From Streptomyces sp. MMBL 11-1 (GTDB taxonomy: Bacteria; Actinomycetota; Actinomycetes; Streptomycetales; Streptomycetaceae): a stretch of DNA of 64,000 nucleotides. Of the stretch, positions 42,499-51,166 are shown piece after piece (within the stretch, counting starts at the first letter, position 1; each line of letters starts with the position of its first letter). The stretch covers positions 7,567,001-7,631,000 of the forward strand of contig NZ_CP117709.1 in the NCBI RefSeq assembly GCF_028622875.1, given 5' to 3'. Below the pieces are notes generated by a model, which saw nothing but the letters and a program-made list of their open reading frames with translations, was not told the DNA's origin and did not search any database. The position numbers were made by a program, and so were the translations under genes.

Positions 42499-43161
42499 TC
42501 AGCGGGTGTCGACGAGCCTGGCGAAGACCACCACGTTGCCGTCGTAGCCGCCCGCCTTGGAGTAACCCCCGCCGCAGGTGATGACGCGCAGCTCCGCGTG
42601 GCCGGTGTCGCCGTAGACCCGGGGGCCCGGGAAGTCGTTCTTGGAGAAGACCTCCACCCCGTAGACCTCGAAGATCCCGACCCGGCCGTCGTAGCGGGCG
42701 ACCTCGACCCGGTGCCCCTTCTGGAGCGAGCCGAGACCGTAGAAGACCGCGGGCCCGGACATGTTGTCGACGTGACCGACGACCACGGCGGTGCCGCTCT
42801 GGCCGGGGGCGATGCCGTTCTGGTACCAGCCGGCGAGGTTGGGGTCCTCGGCGGGCGGGGCGTCGATCCACCCGTTGGCGTCCAGATTGACGTCGATGAC
42901 CGGGGCGTCGACGTCGATGGACGAGATCTTCACCCGGGAGGCCGGGGCGTACGGCAGCGGCTGGACCGGCTCACCCTCCACCGGCGGCCCCGCGGTGTCC
43001 TTGCCCAGGTCCAGGGAGGCGGCCGCCGCGGGCTGCGGGGGGCCGGCCTCCCCGAACTCCGTGCCGTTGCGCATGAGGGCGAGGCCGCTGAGCAGCACCA
43101 GGGCGACCGCACCCCAGGGCACACGTCTGGTCCGCTCGGCGCCAGCGTAGTCCCGGCCCAT
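42499..43161 (-). CDS. Class F sortase
   Basis: The 220-aa product has an N-terminal transmembrane anchor (VPWGAVALVLLSGLALM) and a sortase beta-barrel. The catalytic His is in AVVVGHVDN, the Cys in LRVITCGGG, and the Arg in VVVFARLVDT. Its size and the GWYQNGIAPGQSG block fit the actinobacterial class F group, whose substrates are poorly known. It is divergent from a gene for a short surface protein with a GGLGGS motif and Arg tail. The ATG at 43161 starts MGRDYAG. Confidence 0.9.
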   Translation of the reverse strand: MGRDYAGAERTRRVPWGAVALVLLSGLALMRNGTEFGEAGPPQPAAAASLDLGKDTAGPPVEGEPVQPLPYAPASRVKISSIDVDAPVIDVNLDANGWIDAPPAEDPNLAGWYQNGIAPGQSGTAVVVGHVDNMSGPAVFYGLGSLQKGHRVEVARYDGRVGIFEVYGVEVFSKNDFPGPRVYGDTGHAELRVITCGGGYSKAGGYDGNVVVFARLVDTR

Positions 43162-43486
43162 GGCTCTCCCTTCGTCGCGACGCTGTGAACGTTAAGGGGG
43201 CCGTGTCCGGGCGGCGATCGGAGAGAGGCGAACGGGTGGCGGCGGGACCGGGGCCCCTCCGGATGGCTGCCCATCGGAGTAATGAGCAGATAAAAGTTCT
43301 GACGGCCCGTGACCTGCGACTCCGTCAGGTTCGGGGGTTTTCGTACGGCGTGTCGCGTCACCGTGGTGGAGCAACGCCGAAGTGCGAGCAGCCGATCCGC
43401 TGGTGAGTGTTCGTCATGGGAGGCGTTCTCGTCGATCCAGCCCGGGGGACAAGCCCTCGGGGCGTTTCCCGCTGGAGGTTCACACG
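43162..43486. other. 325-bp divergent region between sortase and surface protein genes
   Basis: The region includes an AT-rich stretch around 43279-43298 (TAATGAGCAGATAAAAGTTC), unusual for this genome. It is followed by an inverted repeat CTGACGG (43299-43305) / CCGTCAG (43322-43328). These could be a promoter and an operator or leader hairpin for the rightward surface-protein gene. No ORF is supported here. Confidence 0.45.
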
Positions 43487-43969
43487 ATGCGTGTCTCACG
43501 CGCTCTCGCGGTCACCGCGACCGCCTTCGCGGCCGTCGGGCTGGCGGCCCCCATGGCCGCCGCCACCAACGGCCCGGTCAACGTCGCCGTCAATCCGCAC
43601 TCCGTCCACCAGGGTGGCACGCTCAAGATCACCGCACAGGGCTGCGGCCACGGCGGCAAGGTCTGGTCGAACGCGTTCCCGACGACCACCCTCTCGTCGG
43701 GTGACGGCACCAACTACGCCCATGCCCGGGTCCGGAACAACACCACGCCGGGCCAGTACCACCTCTCCGTGAAGTGCAGTGACAACGACCGGATCGCGAC
43801 GCACAAGTTCACCGTGCTCGCCGGAAACGGCGCGCAGGGCGGGCTCGGCGGCTCGATGGGTCCGAGCTCCGTGGAGATGCAGGTCGGCGGCGGTCTGGTG
43901 GCCGCGGCGGCCGTCGGCGGCGCGGTCTTCCTCGTCCGGCGCCGGCGGCCGAGCCATGCGGCGTTCTAA
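43487..43969 (+). CDS. Short surface protein with GGLGGS motif and Arg tail
   Basis: The 160-aa product has a signal peptide (to about residue 26) and an extracellular beta-rich domain with two Cys (ITAQGCGHG, LSVKCSD). A GGLGGSMG motif, a hydrophobic helix (VGGGLVAAAAVGGAVFLV) and a RRRRPSHAAF tail follow. The tail has the layout of a sortase sorting signal without LPxTG. It is divergent from the class F sortase gene and has a structural cousin at 44061. GGAGG precedes the ATG. Function is unknown; wall or membrane display is likely. Confidence 0.85.
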   Translation: MRVSRALAVTATAFAAVGLAAPMAAATNGPVNVAVNPHSVHQGGTLKITAQGCGHGGKVWSNAFPTTTLSSGDGTNYAHARVRNNTTPGQYHLSVKCSDNDRIATHKFTVLAGNGAQGGLGGSMGPSSVEMQVGGGLVAAAAVGGAVFLVRRRRPSHAAF

Positions 43970-44002
43970 GGCGTCGAACCTCCCGCCCGGCCCGATACGC
44001 CC

Positions 44003-44037
44003 GTCGCCCCGAGTCCTGGACCAGGACCCGGGGCGAC
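44003..44037. terminator. Bidirectional terminator between the two surface-protein genes
   Basis: An inverted repeat with arms 44003-44019 and 44021-44037 (GTCGCCCCG...GTCCTGG against CCAGGAC...CGGGGCGAC) has one mismatch. It lies between convergent genes ending at 43969 and 44061. Confidence 0.75.
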
Positions 44038-44060
44038 TGCCGTGCGCCGCATGTTCGCGA

Positions 44061-44618
44061 TCAGTGGCGGCGGTCGGAGTTGCGGCGGCGCGCGAAGTAG
44101 AGGGCGCCCGAGGCCGCCACGGCCACCAGGGCGGCTCCGGCGGCGACCTCCACCGTGTCGGTGGTGCCGGAGCTGCCGCCGAGCCCGCCGCGCACGCCGC
44201 CCGGCACGAGGACGGTCGAACTGGCGGTCGGAACGGTGGTGGGCCTCGGGGTGGGGGTGCTCGTGGCACCGCCGGTGATCGTCAGGTTGACGTTCCGCGA
44301 GGTGCCGGTGGAGCCGCACGCGAACGTCACCGCGTACACGGCCCCTCGGCGGGCGTCCGCGTCGATGGTGGCGGTGGCCGTCGTGGAGCCACTCGGGATG
44401 GTGGTGGTGTCGAAGATGCCCGACGTGACGGTCGTCTCGCCCGTGCAGCCGCCGGCGCCGAGGGTGACCCGGCCGCCCGGTGCGATGACCGATGGGGTGA
44501 TCGTCGGATTGAACGTGCTGGTCGCCCCGTCCGGCGCGGCGTGGGCGGCGGACGGGGCCAGCAGCGTCAGGGCACTGGCGCCCAGCAGGGCGAGCGGTGC
44601 GACACGTATCGCGCGCAT
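44061..44618 (-). CDS. Short surface protein, second GGLGGS/Arg-tail member
   Basis: The 185-aa product has a signal peptide (to about 28), an extracellular domain with two Cys (LGAGGCTGE, VTFACGSTG) and a Thr/Pro-rich stalk. GGLGGSSG, a hydrophobic helix (VAAGAALVAVAASGALYF) and ARRRNSDRRH follow. The tail matches that of the protein at 43487, while the domains differ in sequence but share two-Cys beta-rich style. It is convergent with that gene. GGAGG precedes the ATG at 44618. It is a candidate sortase F client, by inference. Confidence 0.85.
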   Translation of the reverse strand: MRAIRVAPLALLGASALTLLAPSAAHAAPDGATSTFNPTITPSVIAPGGRVTLGAGGCTGETTVTSGIFDTTTIPSGSTTATATIDADARRGAVYAVTFACGSTGTSRNVNLTITGGATSTPTPRPTTVPTASSTVLVPGGVRGGLGGSSGTTDTVEVAAGAALVAVAASGALYFARRRNSDRRH

Positions 44619-44801
44619 GGTTGATCCTCCGGGATCCCCGAGGGGCAGCTGCGGAACCAATTTCCACATAGCAGGAAAAATGCACCTCGATGCCCGACAC
44701 GCTAGGAGCGGTCCCCCCGGCCCGCGATCGGGGTCCGGCGAATGGGTCAGCGGTGTCCCCCGCCCGGCTCACCGACCGGCTCGCGGGCCGGGGGCGCGGA
44801 C

Positions 44802-45566
44802 TCAGCGGGCGGCCCCCGGGAACATGTCGAGGAACGGATCCGCGGTGGCCGAGATGCCCCGGCCGAAGGGTGCGTCGAAGTCCCAGATCAGGAAGAGCAG
44901 GAAGGCGATCAGCGCGCTGAACAGGCCCGCCAGGAGCAGTTCGCGGAACGTTCTGCGGATCTGGAGGGTGAAGATGAGCCCCACGGTCACCAGCGCCCCG
45001 ATGATCAGCCCGAACCAGACCACCCCCGGCATCGTCGCGCCGGCGTTCTGCCCGCGTGTGCTGCGCGCGTCGTCCGCCGCCGCTACCTGGTCGACCAGCG
45101 GCTGGTAGGCCTGCCCCTCGTGATCGGTCGTGGGCACGTAGTCGGTGACGTCCGCCCGGACCTTGTCCAGCAACTGTGTGCCGCGCTCGGTGAGGGTGTT
45201 GTGTTCGGACATCACCTTCCACTCGTCGTGCACCACATGACTGACATAGGCGTCGACGTCCGCCCGGATGCGATCGCGGACCTCCGCCGGATAGACGGAG
45301 GCCCGCGCCTGCACCTCGTGCAGCGCCTGGGCCTCGATGCGTACGGACTCCTGGGCGGCGCTGCGCCCCTCCCACACACCGGCGATGGCGAGCCCCAGGA
45401 CGATCGCGTAGACCACGCCGATCATCATCGTCATGTACTCGATGACGTCGGGCGTCTCGGACGGGTCGTCGTCATCCCCGATCCGCCGGTTGTTCAGGAC
45501 GGCGATGGTGAGGACGACCGCGCAGGCGGAGGCCATGGCAATGCTCAGTACGAGCCATTCGGACAT
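44802..45566 (-). CDS. DUF4239 membrane protein
   Basis: The 254-aa product has four transmembrane helices: two near the N-terminus (about 5-25 and 45-65) and two near the C-terminus (about 185-205 and 215-235). Between them is a helical extracellular or cytoplasmic domain (EAQALHEVQARASVYP). These features fit DUF4239 (bestrophin-like), of unknown role. The ATG at 45566 follows AGGAGAG. It follows the proline-rich protein gene by 13 bp on the same strand. Confidence 0.85.
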   Translation of the reverse strand: MSEWLVLSIAMASACAVVLTIAVLNNRRIGDDDDPSETPDVIEYMTMMIGVVYAIVLGLAIAGVWEGRSAAQESVRIEAQALHEVQARASVYPAEVRDRIRADVDAYVSHVVHDEWKVMSEHNTLTERGTQLLDKVRADVTDYVPTTDHEGQAYQPLVDQVAAADDARSTRGQNAGATMPGVVWFGLIIGALVTVGLIFTLQIRRTFRELLLAGLFSALIAFLLFLIWDFDAPFGRGISATADPFLDMFPGAAR

Positions 45567-45579
45567 GCATCTCTCCTGG

Positions 45580-46140
45580 TCAGCGGGACGATCGCGGTCG
45601 CAGCACGGCAACGGCGAACACCGCCGGGGCGGTGATGAGCAGCGTCAGGGACACCAGTGACGGCCCGCTCCGCGGCTGCTGGCGGGTGGGTTTGCGGTAC
45701 GCCGGCAGCGCGACGGGCCGGGGGCGCGGTGGCTCGGTCCGCTCCGGGGGGCTCGGTGAGGTCGAGGGCTTCGGCGGGGGTGCGGGCGCCGGCGGCGGGG
45801 ACGGTTTCGGCGGTGGCGGAGGAGGCGGTGGAGGAGGCGGAGGCGGTTCCGCGATCACCGGTGGCGGTGGCGGTGGCGGTGGAGGAGGCGGAGGCGGCTC
45901 CGCGACCACCGGTGGCGGGGGAGGAGGTGGCGGTTTCGGCGGTGGCGGTGGCTTCGGCTCGGAGACCGCGACGCAGCCCCCGTTCCCCGCCACGGCGACC
46001 GAGGAACCGCCGTCGCCCTGCCCGATCGTGGCAACCGCGCAACTGTCGGCTGTCGCGGGCAGCGGTGCGGCTGTCAGCCAGAGAAGGGCGGCGGTTGCCG
46101 TGAGCCGCGCGATGCGTGATCCGTACACGACCGGGAGCAT
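45580..46140 (-). CDS. Proline-rich exported protein
   Basis: The 186-aa product has a signal peptide (to about residue 31) and a short two-Cys segment (SCAVATIGQGDGG...GGCVAV). A long poly-proline region follows with repeats broken by VVAEP and VIAEP, then a C-terminal helix (LVSLTLLITAPAVFAVAVL) and basic end RPRSSR. It looks like a wall-spanning tail-anchored stalk. The DNA is a GGC/GGT-rich repeat prone to length change. It precedes the DUF4239 gene by 13 bp, so they may act together. No family is recognised. Confidence 0.7.
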   Translation of the reverse strand: MLPVVYGSRIARLTATAALLWLTAAPLPATADSCAVATIGQGDGGSSVAVAGNGGCVAVSEPKPPPPPKPPPPPPPPVVAEPPPPPPPPPPPPPVIAEPPPPPPPPPPPPPKPSPPPAPAPPPKPSTSPSPPERTEPPRPRPVALPAYRKPTRQQPRSGPSLVSLTLLITAPAVFAVAVLRPRSSR

Positions 46141-46423
46141 GATCCACGCCGGCGGGGAACACGCGGTACCCGTGGGTGATTCGCCTGATCGTGCGAATAA
46201 TGGGCCGTTCGTGTTTACGCCCCGTTCCCCGGCCCGCCCCGCTCTCCTCGGCCTTCTTTCGAACGCGATCCCGCCGACAACCGAAGGAAGCCGGCCAACT
46301 CACCGCCCAGCAGAGCGAGAAGCCCGGGGAGGCACTCGTCGGCAGCGTGTGCCGCACGCTCTGCCGGCTCGACAGGGACACCACGAACCCGCCCGAAGCA
46401 CCGGTACGCGAAGGGCACCGCCC

Positions 46424-46892
46424 ATGACCAGGTCAACCGGCAGCGGGCGGGCGGCATCCGGTTCGCCGCGGCCCCGGCGGGAAGAAGTCGACGAAGAGCG
46501 CCGAGAGCGCGGGCGCGGGCGAACCGGCCGATGCCGCAGGGTTTTCGGTCCGCAAGAATCCGGAACTCGGTGACCTCGTGGTGGACAGCCGCGATCTGAC
46601 GGTTTACCGCTTCACCGAGGAAGCGGCTGGCCGATGAAGACCGGGTGCACGGGCGACTACCTCAAGAAGTGGCCGGTTATGGCCCCCATGGCCAAAAACG
46701 CGGTGGATGGTGTGACGAAGTAGGGATCCGTCACCTTCGACCGCCCGGCCGGGGTCGAGCAGCGGACCATCGACTGCCGCCCCCTCCACACCTGCGCGGG
46801 CGACGCCAAGCCCGGCGACCACAACGGACAAGGGCGGCGGCACCCGGTATGCCGTTTCCCCCGATTCCGAACTCGTCGGCGCTTCCCGGTAA
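46424..46892 (+). pseudogene. Decayed COG4315 (SCO0930-like) lipoprotein gene
   Basis: Pieces of the COG4315 repeat lipoprotein family appear in order but in different frames: VVDSRDLTVYRFTEE, then KTGCTGDYLKKWPVMAP, GSVTFDRPAGVEQRTIDCRP, AGDAKPGDHNGQG and YAVSPDSELVGASR with a stop at 46890. The reading frame shifts near 46630 and near 46835, and a TAG at 46721-46723 interrupts it. The N-terminal lipoprotein signal is not recognisable. The intact gene would encode a surface lipoprotein of unknown role. From memory the family neighbours rmdA in S. coelicolor too. Confidence 0.75.
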
Positions 46893-47144
46893 TCGGTCCC
46901 GGTCGAATACGGCCCAGGAACCCCAAGTGGCCCCGAATCGCCGGGAAACGGTGTCCGGAGTGCCGGTCCGTCGCTGTGCGCATACACGGAGCGACGGAGT
47001 GGCCGTGGATGCCACCGGAGTGTGACCAATAACGGATCGCTAATTTCCGTTTCCACTCGCTCTCTTGGCGGCCGATCAGTAGCCTCTGGTCAACACTGAC
47101 CATGAACATGGCCGGATCGCCGTGGCGACTTGTTGGAGACATCG

Positions 47145-47963
47145 ATGGAGCGTCCCGCCTGGGCACCGCAGGGCATTGACATTTCGGTGCCAAGCGTGTC
47201 TCGCATGTACGACTTCTATCTGGGCGGATCGCACAATTTCGAGGTGGACCGGGAAGCCGCGCGCAAGGCCATGGAGTTCCTTCCGGGCCTTCCCAAGATC
47301 ATGCAGGCCAATCGCGCCTTTATGCGCCGGGCTGTCCGCCATGCCGTCGACATCGGCATCGACCAGTTCCTGGACATCGGTTCCGGGATACCGACCTTCG
47401 GCAACGTCCACGAGGTCGCTCAGGCCGCCGACCCCCGGGCCAAGGTGGCCTACGTCGACCACGACCCGGTCGCCGTCGCCCACAGCCAGGCCGTCCTGGA
47501 AGGCAACGACCGCGCGGTCGTCGCCACCGCCGACCTGCGCCGTCCCAAGGAGATCCTGACCGACCCGGATGTCACCGGACTGCTCGACCTGGACCGGCCG
47601 GTGGCCCTGCTGCTGGTCGCGGTGCTCCACTTCGTCGAGGACGCGGACGACCCGTGCGCCGCGGTCGCCGAGCTGCGCGAGTCGCTGGCCCCCGGCAGCC
47701 TGATCGTCCTGACCCACGCCTCGTACGAGGGCATCCCGCTGCCCAAGGAGGAAGCGGCCGGTACGGTCGGCGTCTACCAGAACATCCGCAACCCGCTGAT
47801 CATGCGCTCGCGCGAGGAGATCGGCCGGTTCTTCGAGGGTTACGAGATGGTCGAGCCGGGGCTCGTGTCGATGCCCGAATGGCGGCCCGACACCCCGCAG
47901 TCCCCGGAGCAGGAAGACCCGTACGCCTTCTCGGGCTTCGCAGGGGTTGGGCGCAAGGCGTGA
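47145..47963 (+). CDS. SAM-dependent methyltransferase, DUF574 family
   Basis: The 272-aa product shows the family start IDISVPSVSRMYDFYLGGSHNFEVDREAA and the SAM-binding FLDIGSGIPTFGNVHEVAQ. Later blocks include AYVDHDPVAVAHSQAVL and LVLTHASYEG-like VLTHASYEGIPL. These proteins are numerous in Streptomyces and their substrates are unknown. The ATG at 47145 with GGAG 9 nt upstream is preferred over the upstream TTG. The stop overlaps the start of the GGDEF-EAL gene by 4 bp, so the two are cotranslated. Confidence 0.9.
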   Translation: MERPAWAPQGIDISVPSVSRMYDFYLGGSHNFEVDREAARKAMEFLPGLPKIMQANRAFMRRAVRHAVDIGIDQFLDIGSGIPTFGNVHEVAQAADPRAKVAYVDHDPVAVAHSQAVLEGNDRAVVATADLRRPKEILTDPDVTGLLDLDRPVALLLVAVLHFVEDADDPCAAVAELRESLAPGSLIVLTHASYEGIPLPKEEAAGTVGVYQNIRNPLIMRSREEIGRFFEGYEMVEPGLVSMPEWRPDTPQSPEQEDPYAFSGFAGVGRKA

Positions 47964-50134
47964 GCATCCCCGCCCAGGCGTCCGGGGAACCGGACGCGGA
48001 GCCCGACGGTCCGGAAGGCCGGCTGCGGAGATTCGCCAGAATCTGGAGCCGGGCCATCTTCCCCCTGACGGCCACCTCTCTCACCCGGCCGGAGTTCGAA
48101 CAGCATCTGCTGCCCCTGGCACGCGAGCTGAACAGCATCCTGCACGCCCATCCCTTCGACGCCTCGCCCGCCCAGCGGATCGGTGAGGCCCTGATCGACG
48201 CTCACTGCACCGACCCGGACGCACTCAGCTCCACGCTCGGCGTCGTCGACTCCTACCTCGTCCTGTACTGCGGCGGCAACGGACCCGGCGTGCTGTCCAC
48301 CGAGGACGGCCGGGCGCGCTGCGCACGGATCCAGCACACCCTCGCCGCCGGCTTCACCGGGGCCCTGCGCGAGCGCACGCTCGCCGAGCAGGAAGCCATC
48401 GCCCGCTCGGCGCTGACCGCCCGGACGAACGCCGAACAGGCCCTGCACGCGACGGAGGCCCGGTTCCGCGCGGTCTTCAAGGACGCGGCCATCGGCATCG
48501 GCGTCGCCGACCTGGACGGGAACATCCTGGAGATCAACGACACCCTCACCAAGATGTTCGGCGGGCTGGAGAACCACGTCCGCAGCCACAAGGTGAACGA
48601 GTGGGTCCACCCCGAGGACTCGCCGCAGGTGTGGAAGTTCTACGACGAGCTGGTACGCGGCGAACGCGACCACTACCGGGTCGAGAAGGCGTACTACCGC
48701 AACGACGGCACGGTCCTGTGGACCAACCTCACCGTCTCGCTGCTGCGGGACTCCGAAGGCCGCCCCGAATACCAGCTCGCGCTGATGGAGGACACCACCG
48801 AGCGGCGGCTCCTCAATCTGCGCCTGCGCTACGAGGCCACCCACGACGCGCTCACCGGACTGCCCAACCGGACGCTGTTCTTCGAGCGCCTGGAGAAGGC
48901 CCTCACCGCCCAGGAGGGGGTCCGCTTCGGCCTCTGCTATCTGGATCTCGACGGCTTCAAGGCCATCAACGACAGCCTCGGCCACGCCGCCGGTGACCGC
49001 CTCCTGGTCGAGGTCGCCGACCGGCTCCAGAGCTGCGCCACCGCTCCCGGCGAGATGGTCGCCCGGCTCGGCGGCGACGAGTTCGTGGCGCTGACCACCG
49101 GCCCGGACACCGCCGACGAGGTGGACGAACTGGCCGGCCGCATCCTGAACGCGCTCGCCACCCCCATCCGCCTCGACGGCCGCGAGCTGACCGTCCGCGG
49201 CTCGATCGGCGTCGTCGAGGGCCCTTCCGGGGAGCGCAGCGCGGCCGAGGTGCTGCGCAGCGCCGACATCACGATGTACCGGGCCAAGGCGGCGGGCGGC
49301 AACCGCTATCAGCTCGCCGACGCCGAGGCCGACGCGCGCGCCATCACCCGGCACGGGCTGACCACCGCGCTCCCGGCCGCCCTGGACCGCGGCGAGTTCT
49401 TCATCGAGTACCAGCCGCTCGTGCATCTGGGCGACGGCACGGTGCACGGCGCCGAGGCGCTCGTACGGTGGTGCCATCCGCAGCACGGGGTGCTCGGCCC
49501 CGACCGGTTCATCCCGCTCGCCGAGCACACCGGGCTCATCGTGCCGCTCGGGCGCTGGGTGCTGGAGGAGTCCGTACGGCAGGCCAACTTCTGGCAGGAG
49601 CGGCACAGCGACGGAGGCCCGCTGCGGATCAACGTCAACCTCTCGCCGACCCAGCTGCACCACCCCCACCTCGTCGCCGAGACGGTCGACGTGCTGGAAC
49701 GTTCCGGTCTCGAACCGGGCGCGCTCTGCCTGGAGGTGACCGAGTCCGCCCTGATCGGCGCCGACGACGATCTCCTCAAGCCGCTGCGGCAGCTCGCGGA
49801 GATGGGTGTCGACATCGCGCTCGACGACTTCGGCACGGGCTACTCGAACCTGGCGAACCTGCGCAGGCTGCCGGTGAGCGTGCTGAAGCTGGACCGTACG
49901 TTCACCCGGGGCATGCAGCAGCACCCGGCGGACCCGGTGGATATGAAGATCGTCGAGGGCATCGTGTCGCTGGCCCACAGCCTGGAGCTGGCCGTCACGG
50001 TGGAGGGCGTGGAGACGGGCGCCCAGGCCGAGCAGCTGCGACTGCTGGGCTGCGACACCGCCCAGGGCTGGTACTACGCCCGCCCCGGGGCTCCGGACCG
50101 CATCCACTCCCTGCTGCTGGCGGACGCCATCTGA
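47960..50134 (+). CDS. rmdA: PAS-GGDEF-EAL cyclic-di-GMP enzyme, RmdA-like
   Basis: The 724-aa soluble product has an N-terminal helical region (1-150), a PAS/PAC domain at about 165-285, GGDEF domain at about 295-455 with intact GGDEF (371-375), and EAL domain at about 470-715 with EAL at 499-501 and DDFGTGYSNL. No inhibitory RxxD I-site is seen before GGDEF. It could both make and break cyclic-di-GMP, as RmdA does in S. coelicolor development. The name rests on architecture and the neighbouring methyltransferase, LysR and sdh genes. GTG start overlaps the methyltransferase stop. Confidence 0.88.
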   Translation: MSIPAQASGEPDAEPDGPEGRLRRFARIWSRAIFPLTATSLTRPEFEQHLLPLARELNSILHAHPFDASPAQRIGEALIDAHCTDPDALSSTLGVVDSYLVLYCGGNGPGVLSTEDGRARCARIQHTLAAGFTGALRERTLAEQEAIARSALTARTNAEQALHATEARFRAVFKDAAIGIGVADLDGNILEINDTLTKMFGGLENHVRSHKVNEWVHPEDSPQVWKFYDELVRGERDHYRVEKAYYRNDGTVLWTNLTVSLLRDSEGRPEYQLALMEDTTERRLLNLRLRYEATHDALTGLPNRTLFFERLEKALTAQEGVRFGLCYLDLDGFKAINDSLGHAAGDRLLVEVADRLQSCATAPGEMVARLGGDEFVALTTGPDTADEVDELAGRILNALATPIRLDGRELTVRGSIGVVEGPSGERSAAEVLRSADITMYRAKAAGGNRYQLADAEADARAITRHGLTTALPAALDRGEFFIEYQPLVHLGDGTVHGAEALVRWCHPQHGVLGPDRFIPLAEHTGLIVPLGRWVLEESVRQANFWQERHSDGGPLRINVNLSPTQLHHPHLVAETVDVLERSGLEPGALCLEVTESALIGADDDLLKPLRQLAEMGVDIALDDFGTGYSNLANLRRLPVSVLKLDRTFTRGMQQHPADPVDMKIVEGIVSLAHSLELAVTVEGVETGAQAEQLRLLGCDTAQGWYYARPGAPDRIHSLLLADAI

Positions 50135-50165
50135 ACCCGGCCGGGGCGCGCAGGGCCTTCGCGTC

Positions 50166-50192
50166 CCGGCCGGTCAGCCGGAGACCGGCCGG
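50166..50192. terminator. Hairpin between convergent rmdA-like and lysR genes
   Basis: CCGGCCGGT (50166-50174) pairs with ACCGGCCGG (50184-50192) over a 9-nt loop. The hairpin overlaps the last codons of the LysR gene and can end transcription from both sides. Confidence 0.5.
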
Positions 50193-51073
50193 CGCTCCAG
50201 CAGCATCCGCTGGAGTTCGCGCGCGGCCCGGGGCGGGGCCACGTCGCTGCGGTGCGCGAGCGCGATCGTGCGCCGCAGCCCGGCGCCGGCCAGCGGGGTC
50301 CTGCGCAGGTCGTGGCCCGCCCGGGCGGCCGCCATGCTCGGCACCACGGCGATGCCGAGCCCCGCCCGTACGAAGCCGAGCACGGCGTCCATCTCGCCGC
50401 CCTCGACGGTGAAGGTGGGCTCGAAGCCCTCCGCGCGGCACGCGGCCAGGGTCAGCTCCCGCAGGTTGTACCCGTGCCGGAACATCACCAGGGGCGCCCC
50501 CTCCAGATCCGCGATCCGGATTCGTCCGCCCCGCCCCGGGGGCGGCTCCGCCGCCGAGGACACCACCACCAGGTCCTCGTGCAGCAGTTCCACCGTGGTC
50601 AGCGCGGGGGAGCCGGCCGGCAGGGGCAGCACCACCAGGGCCAGGTCGAGCGCCCCCCGCGCCAGCTGGCGCACCAGGTCGTGCGAGCCACCCTCCTCCA
50701 GCAGCAGCCGCACCCCCGGGTGCCGGTCGTGGAAGGCGCGCAGCATGTCCGGCAGCAGCCCGGTGCACAGGCTCGGCGTCGCCCCCAGCCGCACCCGGCC
50801 GCTGCGCAGCGAGACCAGCTCCTGGACCTCCTGCCGCGCCGTCTCCGCGTCGGCGAGGATCCGCCGGGCGAGCGGCAGCAGAGCCTCGCCCGCGTCGGTG
50901 AGGGCGATGTTGCCCCGGGCCCGGCTGAACAGGTCCGCACCCAACTCCGTCTCCAGCGCCCGGATCTGCTGGGAGAGCGAGGGCTGCGACACATGCACCG
51001 CCTCGGCGGCCCGGGTGAAGTGCCGGGCCTCGGCGACGGCCACGAAGTAGGTGAGCTGTTGGAAGTGCACCAT
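50174..51073 (-). CDS. LysR family transcriptional regulator
   Basis: The 299-aa product has the LysR winged HTH (LTYFVAVAEARHFTRAAEAVHVSQPSLSQQI) at about 6-36 and a two-lobe effector domain (GRVRLGATPSLCTGLLPDML, LDLALVVLPLP). It starts 93 bp from the divergent succinate dehydrogenase operon, and a LysR-type T-N11-A site lies in the gap. It is the likely regulator of that operon and of itself. The effector is unknown; a dicarboxylate would fit the target. Confidence 0.93.
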   Translation of the reverse strand: MVHFQQLTYFVAVAEARHFTRAAEAVHVSQPSLSQQIRALETELGADLFSRARGNIALTDAGEALLPLARRILADAETARQEVQELVSLRSGRVRLGATPSLCTGLLPDMLRAFHDRHPGVRLLLEEGGSHDLVRQLARGALDLALVVLPLPAGSPALTTVELLHEDLVVVSSAAEPPPGRGGRIRIADLEGAPLVMFRHGYNLRELTLAACRAEGFEPTFTVEGGEMDAVLGFVRAGLGIAVVPSMAAARAGHDLRRTPLAGAGLRRTIALAHRSDVAPPRAARELQRMLLERRPVSG

Positions 51074-51092
51074 CCGACGATACCGTCGATCG

Positions 51093-51107
51093 ATAGTGAA
51101 CGCCTAT
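51093..51107. promoter_or_regulatory. Candidate LysR box between lysR and sdhC
   Basis: ATAGTGAACGCCTAT has arms ATAG/CTAT and contains T-N11-A, the LysR-family consensus. It lies 20 bp upstream of the LysR start codon and 60 bp upstream of the sdhC start, suited to control both. Binding is inference. Confidence 0.5.
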
Positions 51108-51166
51108 GGAGATCAGCCAGACCATGTCTTGGACTGATCGGGCTGTTCGCCCCTACCGTCGTGTTC

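Noticed and set aside
46141..46423. A further gene between the proline-rich gene and the lipoprotein pseudogene
   Set aside because: Short frames exist, but none has a start with ribosome site or a recognisable domain; it may be more decayed sequence.
45632..46573. Plus-strand Gly-rich open frame opposite the proline-rich gene
   Set aside because: The Gly repeats are the complement of the proline codons. Only the minus-strand frame has a signal peptide, anchor and close coupling to the DUF4239 gene.
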